A stretch of 64,000 bases of DNA from Mycobacterium sp. 3519A (GTDB lineage Bacteria > Actinomycetota > Actinomycetes > Mycobacteriales > Mycobacteriaceae), in assembly GCF_900240945.1 (NCBI RefSeq), contig NZ_OESG01000014.1:2028015-2092014 (forward strand), in the 5' to 3' direction. A program made the translations under genes and the position numbers. This document shows positions 53,920 through 62,545 of the stretch, piece by piece (the first letter of the stretch is position 1; each line of letters opens with the position of its first letter). The notes under the pieces were generated by a model. The model made no database searches, was not told the DNA's origin, and saw nothing but the letters and a program-made list of their open reading frames with translations.

Positions 53920-54657
53920 CTAACCCTTGACCCTGCGCATCGTCATGGAATGGCGATACCGCGCCGACGGATGGGTGTTGACGGTCACCTGGGCGATCTC
54001 ACCGTCGGATGTCGTGTATGTGCGCTGCATTTCGAGTGCGGCACTGCCGGATTCGATCTTGAGCAAGTCTGCGAGCTCCGGCGTCACCACCACCGCGGCG
54101 ATCTGCTGGTGTACCTCGACGACGCTGACCCCGAACAGGTCCTCGATGAGCGGGAAGATCGGGCCCGAATGCCGTTGCAGCAGCCTGCCCACCGCCGCGA
54201 ACGCACGGTTGATGTAGATCTCGGTCCGGCAGACAGGTGTCTCGGCGCCGTCGGCCTGCCGGTAGCCGCGTACCGCCAGCCATTCCGATCCGGCCTGCAG
54301 GCCGGTGCGGGCGGCGAGGCTGTCGTCGATGGTGACCATCGCGTTGGACTCGATGGTGAACGGCGCGCCGGTCGCGAACTCGAGCAGGTCGTTGATCGAC
54401 ATCACGTCCTGGGCATAGGAATTCGCCGCGGGCCTCGGTACGACGAGGGTGCCCGCCCTTGGCCGCGACGCGACCAGATTGTCTTCGCGCAGCCTGCGCA
54501 GCGCCTCGCGGATCGTGTATCGGCTCACCGCGAACCGTTCGCACAATTCGTGTTCGGTGGGCAGTTGTGAGCCGACCGGATACACCCCGTCGACGATCTC
54601 CTTGCGCAAGGTCCGGGCGACCTGAAGGTAGCGGTGGTCGGCCGACGATACCGTCAT
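53920..54657 (-). CDS. GntR-family regulator with UTRA domain (HutC subfamily)
   Basis: 245 residues. Winged helix at about 8-75 with LRKEIVDGVYPVGSQLPTEH, then ELCERFAVSRYTIREALRRL; UTRA ligand domain about 95-235. Effector-responsive repressor typical of catabolic clusters. ATG 54657 overlaps the propeller gene (ATGA). Located in the minus-strand half of a divergent island; palindromic sites at 56278-56384 are its probable operators. Confidence 0.92.
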   Translation of the reverse strand: MTVSSADHRYLQVARTLRKEIVDGVYPVGSQLPTEHELCERFAVSRYTIREALRRLREDNLVASRPRAGTLVVPRPAANSYAQDVMSINDLLEFATGAPFTIESNAMVTIDDSLAARTGLQAGSEWLAVRGYRQADGAETPVCRTEIYINRAFAAVGRLLQRHSGPIFPLIEDLFGVSVVEVHQQIAAVVVTPELADLLKIESGSAALEMQRTYTTSDGEIAQVTVNTHPSARYRHSMTMRRVKG

Positions 54658-56252
54658 GTCGCCGACCGCCGCAGCGTCAGCACGCTGCCGTCACCGTCAG
54701 CCGAGAGGTAAAGCGTCCCATCGGGTCCCGCGGTGATGCCCGCGAACGGTCCCTGCGGACCGGAAAACGGCGGCATCCCCTTCAGCGGCTTGGGTTCGAC
54801 GCCGGGCGGAGGCCCGACCGGCAGTCCGGAGGCGATGGTGTCGCGCTCACCGCTGTCGAGTTCGACCGCCACCACTTCCCTGGCGCCCGCGTCGACGATG
54901 TACAGCGTGTTGCCGACGGCGACGATGCCCTGTGGCCGCTGCAGTCCGTCGACGACGGTTTCGGCGCGTGAGCCCGTCAGCCGAGACACCCGGCCGACCT
55001 CCGCGACAAGGGGATTGCCTGCCGGGTCGAAGGCGACGCCGACCGGGTCCTGCAGATCGGATGCCAGTGTCTCGACAGCGCCCGACCGCAGAGCGTGCAC
55101 CCGCCCGGCGCCGAGTTCGGCGAAGACGACCGAGGAGTCCGGACCGACCGCCACCCCGTAGAGTTGGTCGAAGTCCGTTGCCAGGAAATCGGTTTCGCCG
55201 GCCGCAGGCCGATACTTCGCCACCTGGCCGCCGGACGTCGTCACCACGAACTCGCCGGGACCGGTCGCCGCGACGCCGCGGAGGAATCCGGGATAGCCCG
55301 GCGAGAACAGCATGCCCGCGGTCTGCAGCGCGCCGTCGTCGGCTACGACGTAGAAGTAGGTGCCGTCGGCGACGTGCAGCTTCCCGTCGGCGTCGACGGC
55401 CAGATCCAGTGGCCAGTTCAGGCCGCCCGGCAACACGGTGTCGGTTTGTCCGTCGGGGCGGATTTCGGTGATCTGACCGGTGAAGTTCGAGACGAACAAC
55501 CGGTCACCGACGAACGTCAGGTTGTCCAGGCCGGGCGTCAGCTGGGCCAGCACGGTCTGCGTCCCGGTCCGCGGGTCGATCCGCAGCACCTGACCGCTGG
55601 CCACCTGGGTCGACACGATAAAGCCCGCCGAGTCGAACTTCACCGCGTCGGGCACCCCGAGGTCACCGGTAACACGTTGCGGCTCACCGCCATTGAGGTC
55701 GATGCGCCAGATCTCATTCGCGGTCATCAGCGGGTAATAAAGCATCCCGTCGGGACCGACCTCCATCGCGTTGGGGGAGGGCAGGTTCTCGGCAAGGGTC
55801 CGCACGATCGACCCGGTGGCGTCGAGCTCGAGCAGCCGGCCGCCGTCGCGGCACTCGTTGATGAACAGCCGGTCCCGGTGCACGGTGATGCCGTTGGCGC
55901 AGGGCAGGTCGTCGCGCAGCACACGGGTGGCCCCGACCGCCTCCCGCACGCTGACCCGGCCGTCCATCACCTCGGTCGCGTACAGGTTGCCTCGCGCATC
56001 GAACGCGACGTCGTCGGGCGCGACGATGTCTCCGCCCTTCGAGCTGACCGTGTCCAGCAGGCCGGTGTCGAGGTCCAGCGCGCTGATCTGGCTGCCGGTC
56101 ACCTGCGCGACGTAGACGCGTCCGTCGGGACCGGTGCGCAGGCCGTTGGCGCCGAACAGCCGACTGGGCGCGGTCAGCCGCTCGAGCCGCCATCCGTCGG
56201 CGGCGGTGGGGTCCTCGGCGGTATAGCGGGCGGCCAGCACGGACGAGCTCAT
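54654..56252 (-). CDS. SMP-30/NHL-type beta-propeller protein, lactonase-like
   Basis: 532 residues from ATG 56252 (TTG 56270 possible). Repeated blades of the form NGLRTGPDGRVYVAQ, PDDVAFDARGNLYATE, NAMEVGPDGMLYYP and GVAFDPAGNPLVAE, with metal-type residues in NGITVHRDRLFINE and DNLTFVGDRLFVSN. Matches SMP-30/gluconolactonase or strictosidine-synthase-like propellers, about two domains long. With a Baeyer-Villiger enzyme in the facing operon, hydrolysis of a lactone or ester product is an attractive role, but unproven. First gene of the minus-strand operon. Confidence 0.8.
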   Translation of the reverse strand: MSSSVLAARYTAEDPTAADGWRLERLTAPSRLFGANGLRTGPDGRVYVAQVTGSQISALDLDTGLLDTVSSKGGDIVAPDDVAFDARGNLYATEVMDGRVSVREAVGATRVLRDDLPCANGITVHRDRLFINECRDGGRLLELDATGSIVRTLAENLPSPNAMEVGPDGMLYYPLMTANEIWRIDLNGGEPQRVTGDLGVPDAVKFDSAGFIVSTQVASGQVLRIDPRTGTQTVLAQLTPGLDNLTFVGDRLFVSNFTGQITEIRPDGQTDTVLPGGLNWPLDLAVDADGKLHVADGTYFYVVADDGALQTAGMLFSPGYPGFLRGVAATGPGEFVVTTSGGQVAKYRPAAGETDFLATDFDQLYGVAVGPDSSVVFAELGAGRVHALRSGAVETLASDLQDPVGVAFDPAGNPLVAEVGRVSRLTGSRAETVVDGLQRPQGIVAVGNTLYIVDAGAREVVAVELDSGERDTIASGLPVGPPPGVEPKPLKGMPPFSGPQGPFAGITAGPDGTLYLSADGDGSVLTLRRSAT

Positions 56253-56277
56253 GATCCCGGACGCTATCAAGCTCGAA

Positions 56278-56384
56278 TAGTCCAGACAATAGTTCTAAGC
56301 CGAGCTAGATCGGCCTTGACGGCGCGATTCGTGCTGCGGAATAGTGTTCTGCAATATGCAGAGCACCATATGTTGTCCGGACAA
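56278..56384. promoter_or_regulatory. Divergent promoter region with GntR-type palindromes
   Basis: The 137-base gap holds TAGTCCAGACAATAG (56278-56292) and TTGTCCGGACAA (56373-56384, perfect 12-base palindrome, followed by ATAG). Both share TCC(A/G)GACAA(A)TAG. The second lies 5 bases before the GTG of the SDR gene, so binding would block a leaderless start. Candidate operators for the GntR/UTRA protein. Confidence 0.55.
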
Positions 56385-56389
56385 ATAGC

Positions 56390-57241
56390 GTGAGCGTGGG
56401 CGATTCGTTGAGGTTGGACGGCCGCATCGTCGTCGTATCCGGCGCCGGTGGCGGCGGCATCGGCACCACCGTGACGCGACTGGCCGCGCAGTCCGGTGCC
56501 ACCGTCGTCGCGGTCAGTCGGTCGAAGGACAACCTCGACGAGCATGTGGCCCCGCTGGCGCAGCAGGGCCTGTCGGTCGTCCCGGTCGCCGCCGACGCGT
56601 CCACCGACGACGGCATCGCGACGGTCATCGACCGGGTCCGCACCACCGACGGGACGCTCTACGGACTCGTCAACGTGGCAGGCGGCGCGGAGCCCTCGAC
56701 GTGGATGCCGTCGACGCGGGTGACGCGGCAGGACTGGCGCGAGTTGTTCACCAGGAACCTGGAGACGGCGTTCTTCATGAGCCAGGCGGTGGCCCGCGAG
56801 ATCCGACAGCAGGGCAACCCGGGGTCGATCGTCTCGATCTCGTCGATCAGCGGAATGAACACCGCACCGTTTCACATCGCATACGGAACGGCAAAGGCGG
56901 CGGTGGCCGCGATGACCCGCACCATGGCAGTTGAGTTGGCGCTGGACAACATTCGGGTCAACGCGGTCGCACCCGGCGTGACGGCGACGGAGGCGTCGCG
57001 CACCTATACCGGTGACGATCCGGAGCGCGACCGGCAAGCCATCGCGATGGGACGGCGGGGCCGACCTGAGGAGCAGGCGGGCGCCATCCTGTTTTTGCTG
57101 TCGGACCTGTCCAGCTACATCACCGGGCAGACCCTGCTCGTCGACGGCGGGCTGAACCTGAAGTGGACACACCTCGGCGCCGACAACACTTCCCTGTTCC
57201 TCAAAGACGACGACTTCCGCAACGCCATCAGGCGGTTCTAG
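56390..57241 (+). CDS. Short-chain dehydrogenase/reductase
   Basis: 283 residues. Cofactor motif SGAGGGGIGT with an extra Gly, VNVAGG, catalytic Ser-Tyr-Lys in SISSISG and YGTAKAA, and TLLVDGG. A C-terminal extension of about 30 residues follows the usual end. GTG 56390; GTG 56396 is another option, with no good ribosome-binding site, so the message may be leaderless. First gene of the plus-strand catabolic operon; 9 bases before the Rieske gene. Confidence 0.9.
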   Translation: MSVGDSLRLDGRIVVVSGAGGGGIGTTVTRLAAQSGATVVAVSRSKDNLDEHVAPLAQQGLSVVPVAADASTDDGIATVIDRVRTTDGTLYGLVNVAGGAEPSTWMPSTRVTRQDWRELFTRNLETAFFMSQAVAREIRQQGNPGSIVSISSISGMNTAPFHIAYGTAKAAVAAMTRTMAVELALDNIRVNAVAPGVTATEASRTYTGDDPERDRQAIAMGRRGRPEEQAGAILFLLSDLSSYITGQTLLVDGGLNLKWTHLGADNTSLFLKDDDFRNAIRRF

Positions 57242-57250
57242 GAGGATGCG

Positions 57251-58594
57251 ATGACCGAAGAGCTCTGCGAGCCAATGACCATCGGGGTGGACGCATACAT
57301 CTCGGAGGAGTACGCCCGCGCCGAACGCGACAAGCTGTGGCGCAAGGTGTGGCAGCAGGTCGGCCGCGTCGAGGAGATTCCCGAGGTGGGCAACTACCTC
57401 ACCTACGACATCCTCGACGACTCGATCCTGGTGGTGCGCACCGGTCCGAACGAGTTCGCTGCGCACCACAACGTCTGCATGCACCGCGGCCGCCGACTCG
57501 TCGACACCCCCGACGGCGCCACGAACGCGTGCGGGCGTGCCCGCAAGTCGTTCGTCTGCGGTTTCCACGGCTGGACCTATGGGCTCGACGGTGCCTGCAC
57601 GCACATCCGCGAACAGGACGACTGGAAAGGTGCGCTGACTCCGGAAAACACCCACCTCGCGCCGGTCCGGGTCGACACCTGGGGCGGCTGGCTGTTCGTG
57701 AACATGGACCCGGACTGTGAACCGTTGGCGGACTTCCTGTTTCCCGCGGCGAAGATCCTGGATCCGTTCGGGCTGGAGAACATGCGTTACAAGTGGCGCA
57801 AGTGGTTGTACTTCGACTGCAACTGGAAGGTCGCGATGGAGGCCTTCAACGAGACCTACCACGTGTTCACCACGCATCCGGAGTTCAACAAGTTCGGCGA
57901 GTTCAAGGGCTGGGCCAAAGCGCAGGGTAAGCACAGCAACATCGGCTACGACGCGCCGAAAGGCTTGGACGAGACCAAGTCCAAGATCCGGCTCGGCACC
58001 GGAGACCCACGCATCTCGACCGCCGAGATGCAGGTCTACACAATGGAAGAGACGAATGCCACCACCACGCAGACGCTGGTGAACGCGGCGAAGCGACTCG
58101 TCGACGAACTGCCGGAGGGCACCCCGGCGGACAAGGTGCTCGAGCACTGGCTGTCCTCGGCGCGCCGCGACGACGAAGCCAGGGGCGTCATCTGGCCCAC
58201 CATTGGGGCCGACATCCTCGGCCAGAGCGGCACCGCATGGCAGATCTTCCCGAACTTCCAGATCGGCCAGGGCCTCACCAGCGCACTTTGCTACAGTGCA
58301 CGGCCGCACCCCAGCTACGACCCGAACAAATGCATCTTCGAAGTCGCGACTTACGAGTTGTTCCCGAAAGGGCAAGAGCCGCAGACGGAGTGGCAGTACA
58401 CGCCCAAGGAGAGCCCGAACTGGCTGTCCGTACTGCCGCAGGACTTCTCGAACATGGCCGCCGTGCAGCAGGGCATGAAATCGGCGGGCTTCCCCGGAAC
58501 CAAACCCAACCCGTACCGCGAGCGCAGCACGGTCAACCTGCACTACCAGCTGAGCAAGTACATGGGCACGGGCGAACCACAGGAGCTGCGATGA
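57251..58594 (+). CDS. Rieske non-haem iron oxygenase, catalytic subunit
   Basis: 447 residues. Rieske cluster ligands Cys76-x-His78 and Cys103-x2-His106; mononuclear iron ligands His204 and His209 (FNETYHVFTTH). The residue four before His204 in ring-hydroxylating dioxygenases is usually the bridging Asp three positions earlier; here it is Glu201, as in carnitine-oxygenase-type enzymes. No ferredoxin, reductase or beta subunit is encoded nearby. It would hydroxylate or demethylate the substrate with NAD(P)H-derived electrons. Stop overlaps the next gene (ATGA). Confidence 0.93.
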   Translation: MTEELCEPMTIGVDAYISEEYARAERDKLWRKVWQQVGRVEEIPEVGNYLTYDILDDSILVVRTGPNEFAAHHNVCMHRGRRLVDTPDGATNACGRARKSFVCGFHGWTYGLDGACTHIREQDDWKGALTPENTHLAPVRVDTWGGWLFVNMDPDCEPLADFLFPAAKILDPFGLENMRYKWRKWLYFDCNWKVAMEAFNETYHVFTTHPEFNKFGEFKGWAKAQGKHSNIGYDAPKGLDETKSKIRLGTGDPRISTAEMQVYTMEETNATTTQTLVNAAKRLVDELPEGTPADKVLEHWLSSARRDDEARGVIWPTIGADILGQSGTAWQIFPNFQIGQGLTSALCYSARPHPSYDPNKCIFEVATYELFPKGQEPQTEWQYTPKESPNWLSVLPQDFSNMAAVQQGMKSAGFPGTKPNPYRERSTVNLHYQLSKYMGTGEPQELR

Positions 58595-60438
58595 CGCTGT
58601 TCGACACCTGCGGACCGACGCGGACGCCCGACGACATCGACATCGACGCGCTGCGCGAGAAGTACCTGTATGAACGCGACAAGCGGTTGCGCGCAGACGG
58701 TTCGACGCAATACCTGGAACTGAAAGACGATTACGCGGAGTTCGCGGAGGTCGATCCGCACACCCCCGTCAGCCCGCGCGCACCCATCAACGAGGACGTC
58801 GAGGTGGCCGTGCTCGGCGGCGGCATCGCCGGACTGCTGGCGGGCGCCTACCTGAAGAAGGCAGGCGTCGACGACGTCCACATCGTCGAGATGGGCGGCG
58901 ACTTCGGCGGTGTCTGGTACTGGAACCGGTTCCCCGGCATCCAATGCGACAACGACGCCTACTGCTACATCCCGATGCTGGAAGAGCTTGATTTCATGCC
59001 GTCGAAGAAGTTCGCCGACGGCGCCGAGATCTACGAGCACTGCCGCCGCATCGCAAAGCATTTCGGCCTCTACGACGGCGCGATCCTGTCCACCCAGGTG
59101 CGCGCGATGCGGTGGGACGAGTCCATCCAGCGGTGGCGGTTGAGCACCAACCGCGGCGACGACATCCGCGCCCGCTTCGTGGTGATGACGCAGGGCTCCT
59201 ACAACCGGCCGAAGTTGCCGGGCATCCCCGGGATCAAGGACTTCAAGGGGCACATGTTCCATTCCGCGCGGTGGGACTACGAGTACACCGGCGGCGACGC
59301 CAGCGGCGGTCTGCACAAATTGCACGACAAGCGAGTCGCGCTGGTCGGGACGGGAGCCACCGGCGTGCAGTTGGTGCCGCACCTCGCGCGGGATGCCCAG
59401 CAGCTGTTTGTCTTTCAGCGCACCCCCTCCTCAGTCGACGAGCGCGGAAACCCGCCGACGGACCCGCAGTGGGCCGCGTCGCTGCAGCCCGGCTGGCAGG
59501 CCGAGCGCAAACGCAACTTCCACCGGTGGTCGCCGTTCGAGGGCGTGGTCTTCGACGCGGCCGACCAGGTCTGCGACTTCTGGACCGAGCTGGGCCGCAA
59601 CATGACGGCGCGGATCGCGGCCAGTGCGGATCCCGCCTCGCTCAGCATCGAGCAGATCATGGCGATCCGGGAAGAGGAAGACTACAAGATCATGGAGCGG
59701 CTGCGCCGCCGCATCGGCGAGATCGTCGACGACCCGGACACCGCGGAGGCGCTCAAACCGTATTACCGATTCCTCTGCAAGCGGCCATGTTCCAGCGATG
59801 AGTACCTGCCCGCGTTCAACCGGCCGAACGTCACGCTGGTCGACGTCTCGGAGTGCAAGGGGGTCGAGCGGCTCACGGAGAACGGGATCGTCGCCAACGG
59901 CGTCGAGTACCAGGTCGACTGTATCATCTTCGCGAGCGGTTTCGAGATCTCCACGGCGATCAGCCGCCGCTATGCGATCGATGTGATCGAAGGCCGCGAC
60001 GGAGTGTCGCTGTTCGAGCACTGGGCCGACAGCTTCAAGACGCTGCACGGGATCACCAGCCACGGCTTCCCCAACCAGTTCCACACCGGTTTCATCCAGG
60101 GCGGGGTGTCGGCCAACACCACCGCGATGTTCGAACAGCAGGCCGAGCACATCGCCTACATCATCGCCGAGGCCGTGCAGCGCAAGGCCACGACTGTCGA
60201 GCCGAGCCTACAGGCGCAGGACCAGTGGGTGCGGACCATTCGAGAGCTCTCGATCGACAACTCCGCGTTCGAAGTGTCCTGCACGCCTGGCTATTACAAC
60301 AACGAGGGCGGCGGTGGCGGCCAAGGCATCCGATCGTTCCTCGGTGAGCCGTACGCGCCCGGCTTCTACGCCTTCGACGACCTGTTGAGCCAGTGGCGCG
60401 CAAAGGGTGATCTAGATGGCATCGTGCTCGGAACCTAG
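58591..60438 (+). CDS. Baeyer-Villiger-type flavin monooxygenase
   Basis: 615 residues. GGGIAG (76-81) FAD fold, an EMGGDFGGVWYWNRFPG active-site segment, BVMO fingerprint FKGHMFHSARW (Phe218, Gly220, His224, Trp228) and a second fold LVGTGATG for NADPH. Long N-terminal extension (about 70 residues) as in steroid/cyclododecanone-type BVMOs. Reaction: ketone + O2 + NADPH to ester or lactone. Coupled by ATGA to the Rieske gene, so the two probably act in order on one substrate. Confidence 0.93.
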   Translation: MTLFDTCGPTRTPDDIDIDALREKYLYERDKRLRADGSTQYLELKDDYAEFAEVDPHTPVSPRAPINEDVEVAVLGGGIAGLLAGAYLKKAGVDDVHIVEMGGDFGGVWYWNRFPGIQCDNDAYCYIPMLEELDFMPSKKFADGAEIYEHCRRIAKHFGLYDGAILSTQVRAMRWDESIQRWRLSTNRGDDIRARFVVMTQGSYNRPKLPGIPGIKDFKGHMFHSARWDYEYTGGDASGGLHKLHDKRVALVGTGATGVQLVPHLARDAQQLFVFQRTPSSVDERGNPPTDPQWAASLQPGWQAERKRNFHRWSPFEGVVFDAADQVCDFWTELGRNMTARIAASADPASLSIEQIMAIREEEDYKIMERLRRRIGEIVDDPDTAEALKPYYRFLCKRPCSSDEYLPAFNRPNVTLVDVSECKGVERLTENGIVANGVEYQVDCIIFASGFEISTAISRRYAIDVIEGRDGVSLFEHWADSFKTLHGITSHGFPNQFHTGFIQGGVSANTTAMFEQQAEHIAYIIAEAVQRKATTVEPSLQAQDQWVRTIRELSIDNSAFEVSCTPGYYNNEGGGGGQGIRSFLGEPYAPGFYAFDDLLSQWRAKGDLDGIVLGT

Positions 60439-61326
60439 ATGACTGAACTGAGATTCGACGACCGTGTCGCGGTCGTCACCGGCGGCGGCAGGGGACTGGG
60501 TCGCTCGTATGCCCTCTTGCTCGCCGAGCAGGGCGCCAAGGTCGTCGTCAATGACGTCGATGCCGCCCCGGCCGAGGACGTCGTCAGTGAAATCACCAGT
60601 GCCGGTGGTGATGCCGTGGCCTCCGTCGGCTCGGTGGCGTTCCCCGAGGGCGGGCAGGCGATCATCGACGCCGCCACGGATCGCTATGGACGCATCGACA
60701 TCCTGGTGCACAACGCGGGCAACGTGCTGCGGGCATCGCTGAAGGAGATGTCCTACGCCGACTTCGAGGCCGTCGTGGATGTACACCTGCGCGGCGCGTT
60801 CCATGTTGTCCGGCCTGCGTTTCCGTTGATGTGCGACGCGGGTTACGGCCGCATTGTGCTCACGTCGTCGATCGGGGGGTTGTACGGAAACCACGAGGTG
60901 GCGAACTATGCGGTGGCAAAGGCGGGGGTGATCGGTCTTTCGAATGTCGCCGCGCTCGAAGGCGCCGCGCACGGCGTCAAGAGCAACGTGATCGTGCCCG
61001 CCGCGGTGACCCGGATGGCCGAGGGCATCGACACCTCGGCTTATCCGCCGATGGGCCCGGAATTGGTGGCGCCCGTGGTGGGCTGGCTGGCACACGAATC
61101 CTGTTCTGTCACAGGGGAGATGTTCATCGCACTGGCGGGTAGAGTGGCCAGGGCGGTGGTCGCGGAGACGCCGGGCGTGTATCGGCCGTCATGGTCGATC
61201 GCGGACGTCGCGGACCACATCACCGCGATCCGCGACGCGTCCACACCGATCGTGTTTCCTGTCGTGCCTGACGGCCACGGCGACCACATCCGGTACAGCT
61301 TCGAAAGGGCGGCTCAAAGTGTCTAG
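60439..61326 (+). CDS. SDR, (3R)-hydroxyacyl-CoA dehydrogenase-like
   Basis: 295 residues. TGGGRGLGRSYALLLAEQGA cofactor motif, NDVD, NAGN, catalytic Ser-Tyr-Lys in TSSIGGLYGN and YAVAKAG. The N-terminal pattern and length match the dehydrogenase half of peroxisomal-type multifunctional enzyme 2 and its bacterial relatives. It follows the BVMO stop directly (0-base gap). Overlaps the CoA-transferase by 8 bases. Confidence 0.9.
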   Translation: MTELRFDDRVAVVTGGGRGLGRSYALLLAEQGAKVVVNDVDAAPAEDVVSEITSAGGDAVASVGSVAFPEGGQAIIDAATDRYGRIDILVHNAGNVLRASLKEMSYADFEAVVDVHLRGAFHVVRPAFPLMCDAGYGRIVLTSSIGGLYGNHEVANYAVAKAGVIGLSNVAALEGAAHGVKSNVIVPAAVTRMAEGIDTSAYPPMGPELVAPVVGWLAHESCSVTGEMFIALAGRVARAVVAETPGVYRPSWSIADVADHITAIRDASTPIVFPVVPDGHGDHIRYSFERAAQSV

Positions 61327-62542
61327 CGGGCCACTTGCAGGTGTGTCGGTGGTCGACCTCACCGCGATGGTGATGGGGCCGTACTGCACGCAGATCATGG
61401 CGGACATGGGCGCAGACGTGATCAAAATCGAGCCCCCGGAAGGAGACAACACCCGCTTCATCTCGGTGGGGCCGGCCTCGGGCATGAGCGGCGTGTTCGT
61501 CAACGTGAACCGCGGCAAGCGCAGCGTCGTGCTCGATCTGCGCACGGAGGCGGGCAAGACGGCGCTCGAGGCGCTCGTCCGTGAGGCCGACGTCTTCATC
61601 CACTCCATGCGGGCCAAGGCGATCGCCAAACTCGGCTTCGGCTACGACGAGGTGGCGGCGCTCAACCCCCGGATCGTCTACACCAACTGCTACGGCTACG
61701 GCAGGCGCGGACCCGAACGCGACCTGCCCGCCTACGACGACACCATCCAGGCCGAGTGCGGAATACCCGCCGTACAGGAACAACTGACCGGCGAGGCCAC
61801 CTTCGTCGGCACCATCATGGCGGACAAGGTCGCAGGGCTGACGGCGCTGTACGCCACGATGATGGCCCTGTTCCACCGGGAACGCACCGGGGAGGGCCAA
61901 GAAGTCGAGGTCAGCATGTTCGAAACGATGGCGTCGTTCATGCTGGTCGAGCATGCTAATGGGGCGATGTTCGATCCCCCGCTCGGGCCGGCCGTCTATC
62001 CGAGGACGGTGGCGCCGAACCGCAAGCCGTACCGCACCAAGGACGGCCACATCGCCGCGCTGATCTACAACGACAGGCACTGGAAGGCGTTCGTCGACGC
62101 GGTGCGGCCTGCGTGGGCCACCGACATCTACGCCACACTCGAGCAGCGGGCCCGCGACATCGACACCGTGTACGGCCTGCTGGCCGAAACGATGGCCGAA
62201 CGCACCACCGAGGAATGGCTGGCGCTGTTCCGTGAACTCCAGATTCCCGCGGCGCCGCTGAACACCCCCGACTCGCTGTTCGACCATCCCCACCTGAATG
62301 CGGTCGGCCTGTTCGAAACCGTCGATACGCCGCACGGGCCGGTCCGGTTTCCCGGTGTGCCGACGTGGTTTTCACGCACTCCGGGCAAGGTCGCAGGCCC
62401 GGCGCCGCTGTTGGGTGCGGACACCGACGCGGTGTTGGGCGAACTCGGTCTCAACGCCGGGAGCGCCGAGACTACGGTTTCTGACGAAAATCGGCCGGAT
62501 TCCGTCATAAACCGTAGCGCCGACGCGGTGGGGCAGGGGTAG
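61319..62542 (+). CDS. CaiB/BaiF family CoA-transferase
   Basis: 407 residues from GTG 61319. Family segments GPYCTQIMADMGADVIKIEPPEGD, VNRGKRSVVLDLR and the catalytic Asp of YDDTIQAECG near 141. Class III CoA-transferase: moves CoA between carboxylates. The last about 25 residues (after LGLNAGS) are encoded by a palindrome (62472-62517), so the native end may be about 384. Precedes the acyl-CoA dehydrogenase by 3 bases. Confidence 0.9.
   Translation: MSSGPLAGVSVVDLTAMVMGPYCTQIMADMGADVIKIEPPEGDNTRFISVGPASGMSGVFVNVNRGKRSVVLDLRTEAGKTALEALVREADVFIHSMRAKAIAKLGFGYDEVAALNPRIVYTNCYGYGRRGPERDLPAYDDTIQAECGIPAVQEQLTGEATFVGTIMADKVAGLTALYATMMALFHRERTGEGQEVEVSMFETMASFMLVEHANGAMFDPPLGPAVYPRTVAPNRKPYRTKDGHIAALIYNDRHWKAFVDAVRPAWATDIYATLEQRARDIDTVYGLLAETMAERTTEEWLALFRELQIPAAPLNTPDSLFDHPHLNAVGLFETVDTPHGPVRFPGVPTWFSRTPGKVAGPAPLLGADTDAVLGELGLNAGSAETTVSDENRPDSVINRSADAVGQG
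62472..62517. repeat. 46-base near-palindrome inside the CoA-transferase 3' end
   Basis: CTACGGTTTCTGACG (62472-62486) pairs with CGTCATAAACCGTAG (62503-62517) at 14 of 15 positions, and the central AATCGGCCGGATT is itself nearly symmetric. It encodes a tail that does not look like CaiB. Probably an inserted repeat (REP-like) that the gene reads through. Confidence 0.65.
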
Positions 62543-62545
62543 CCG

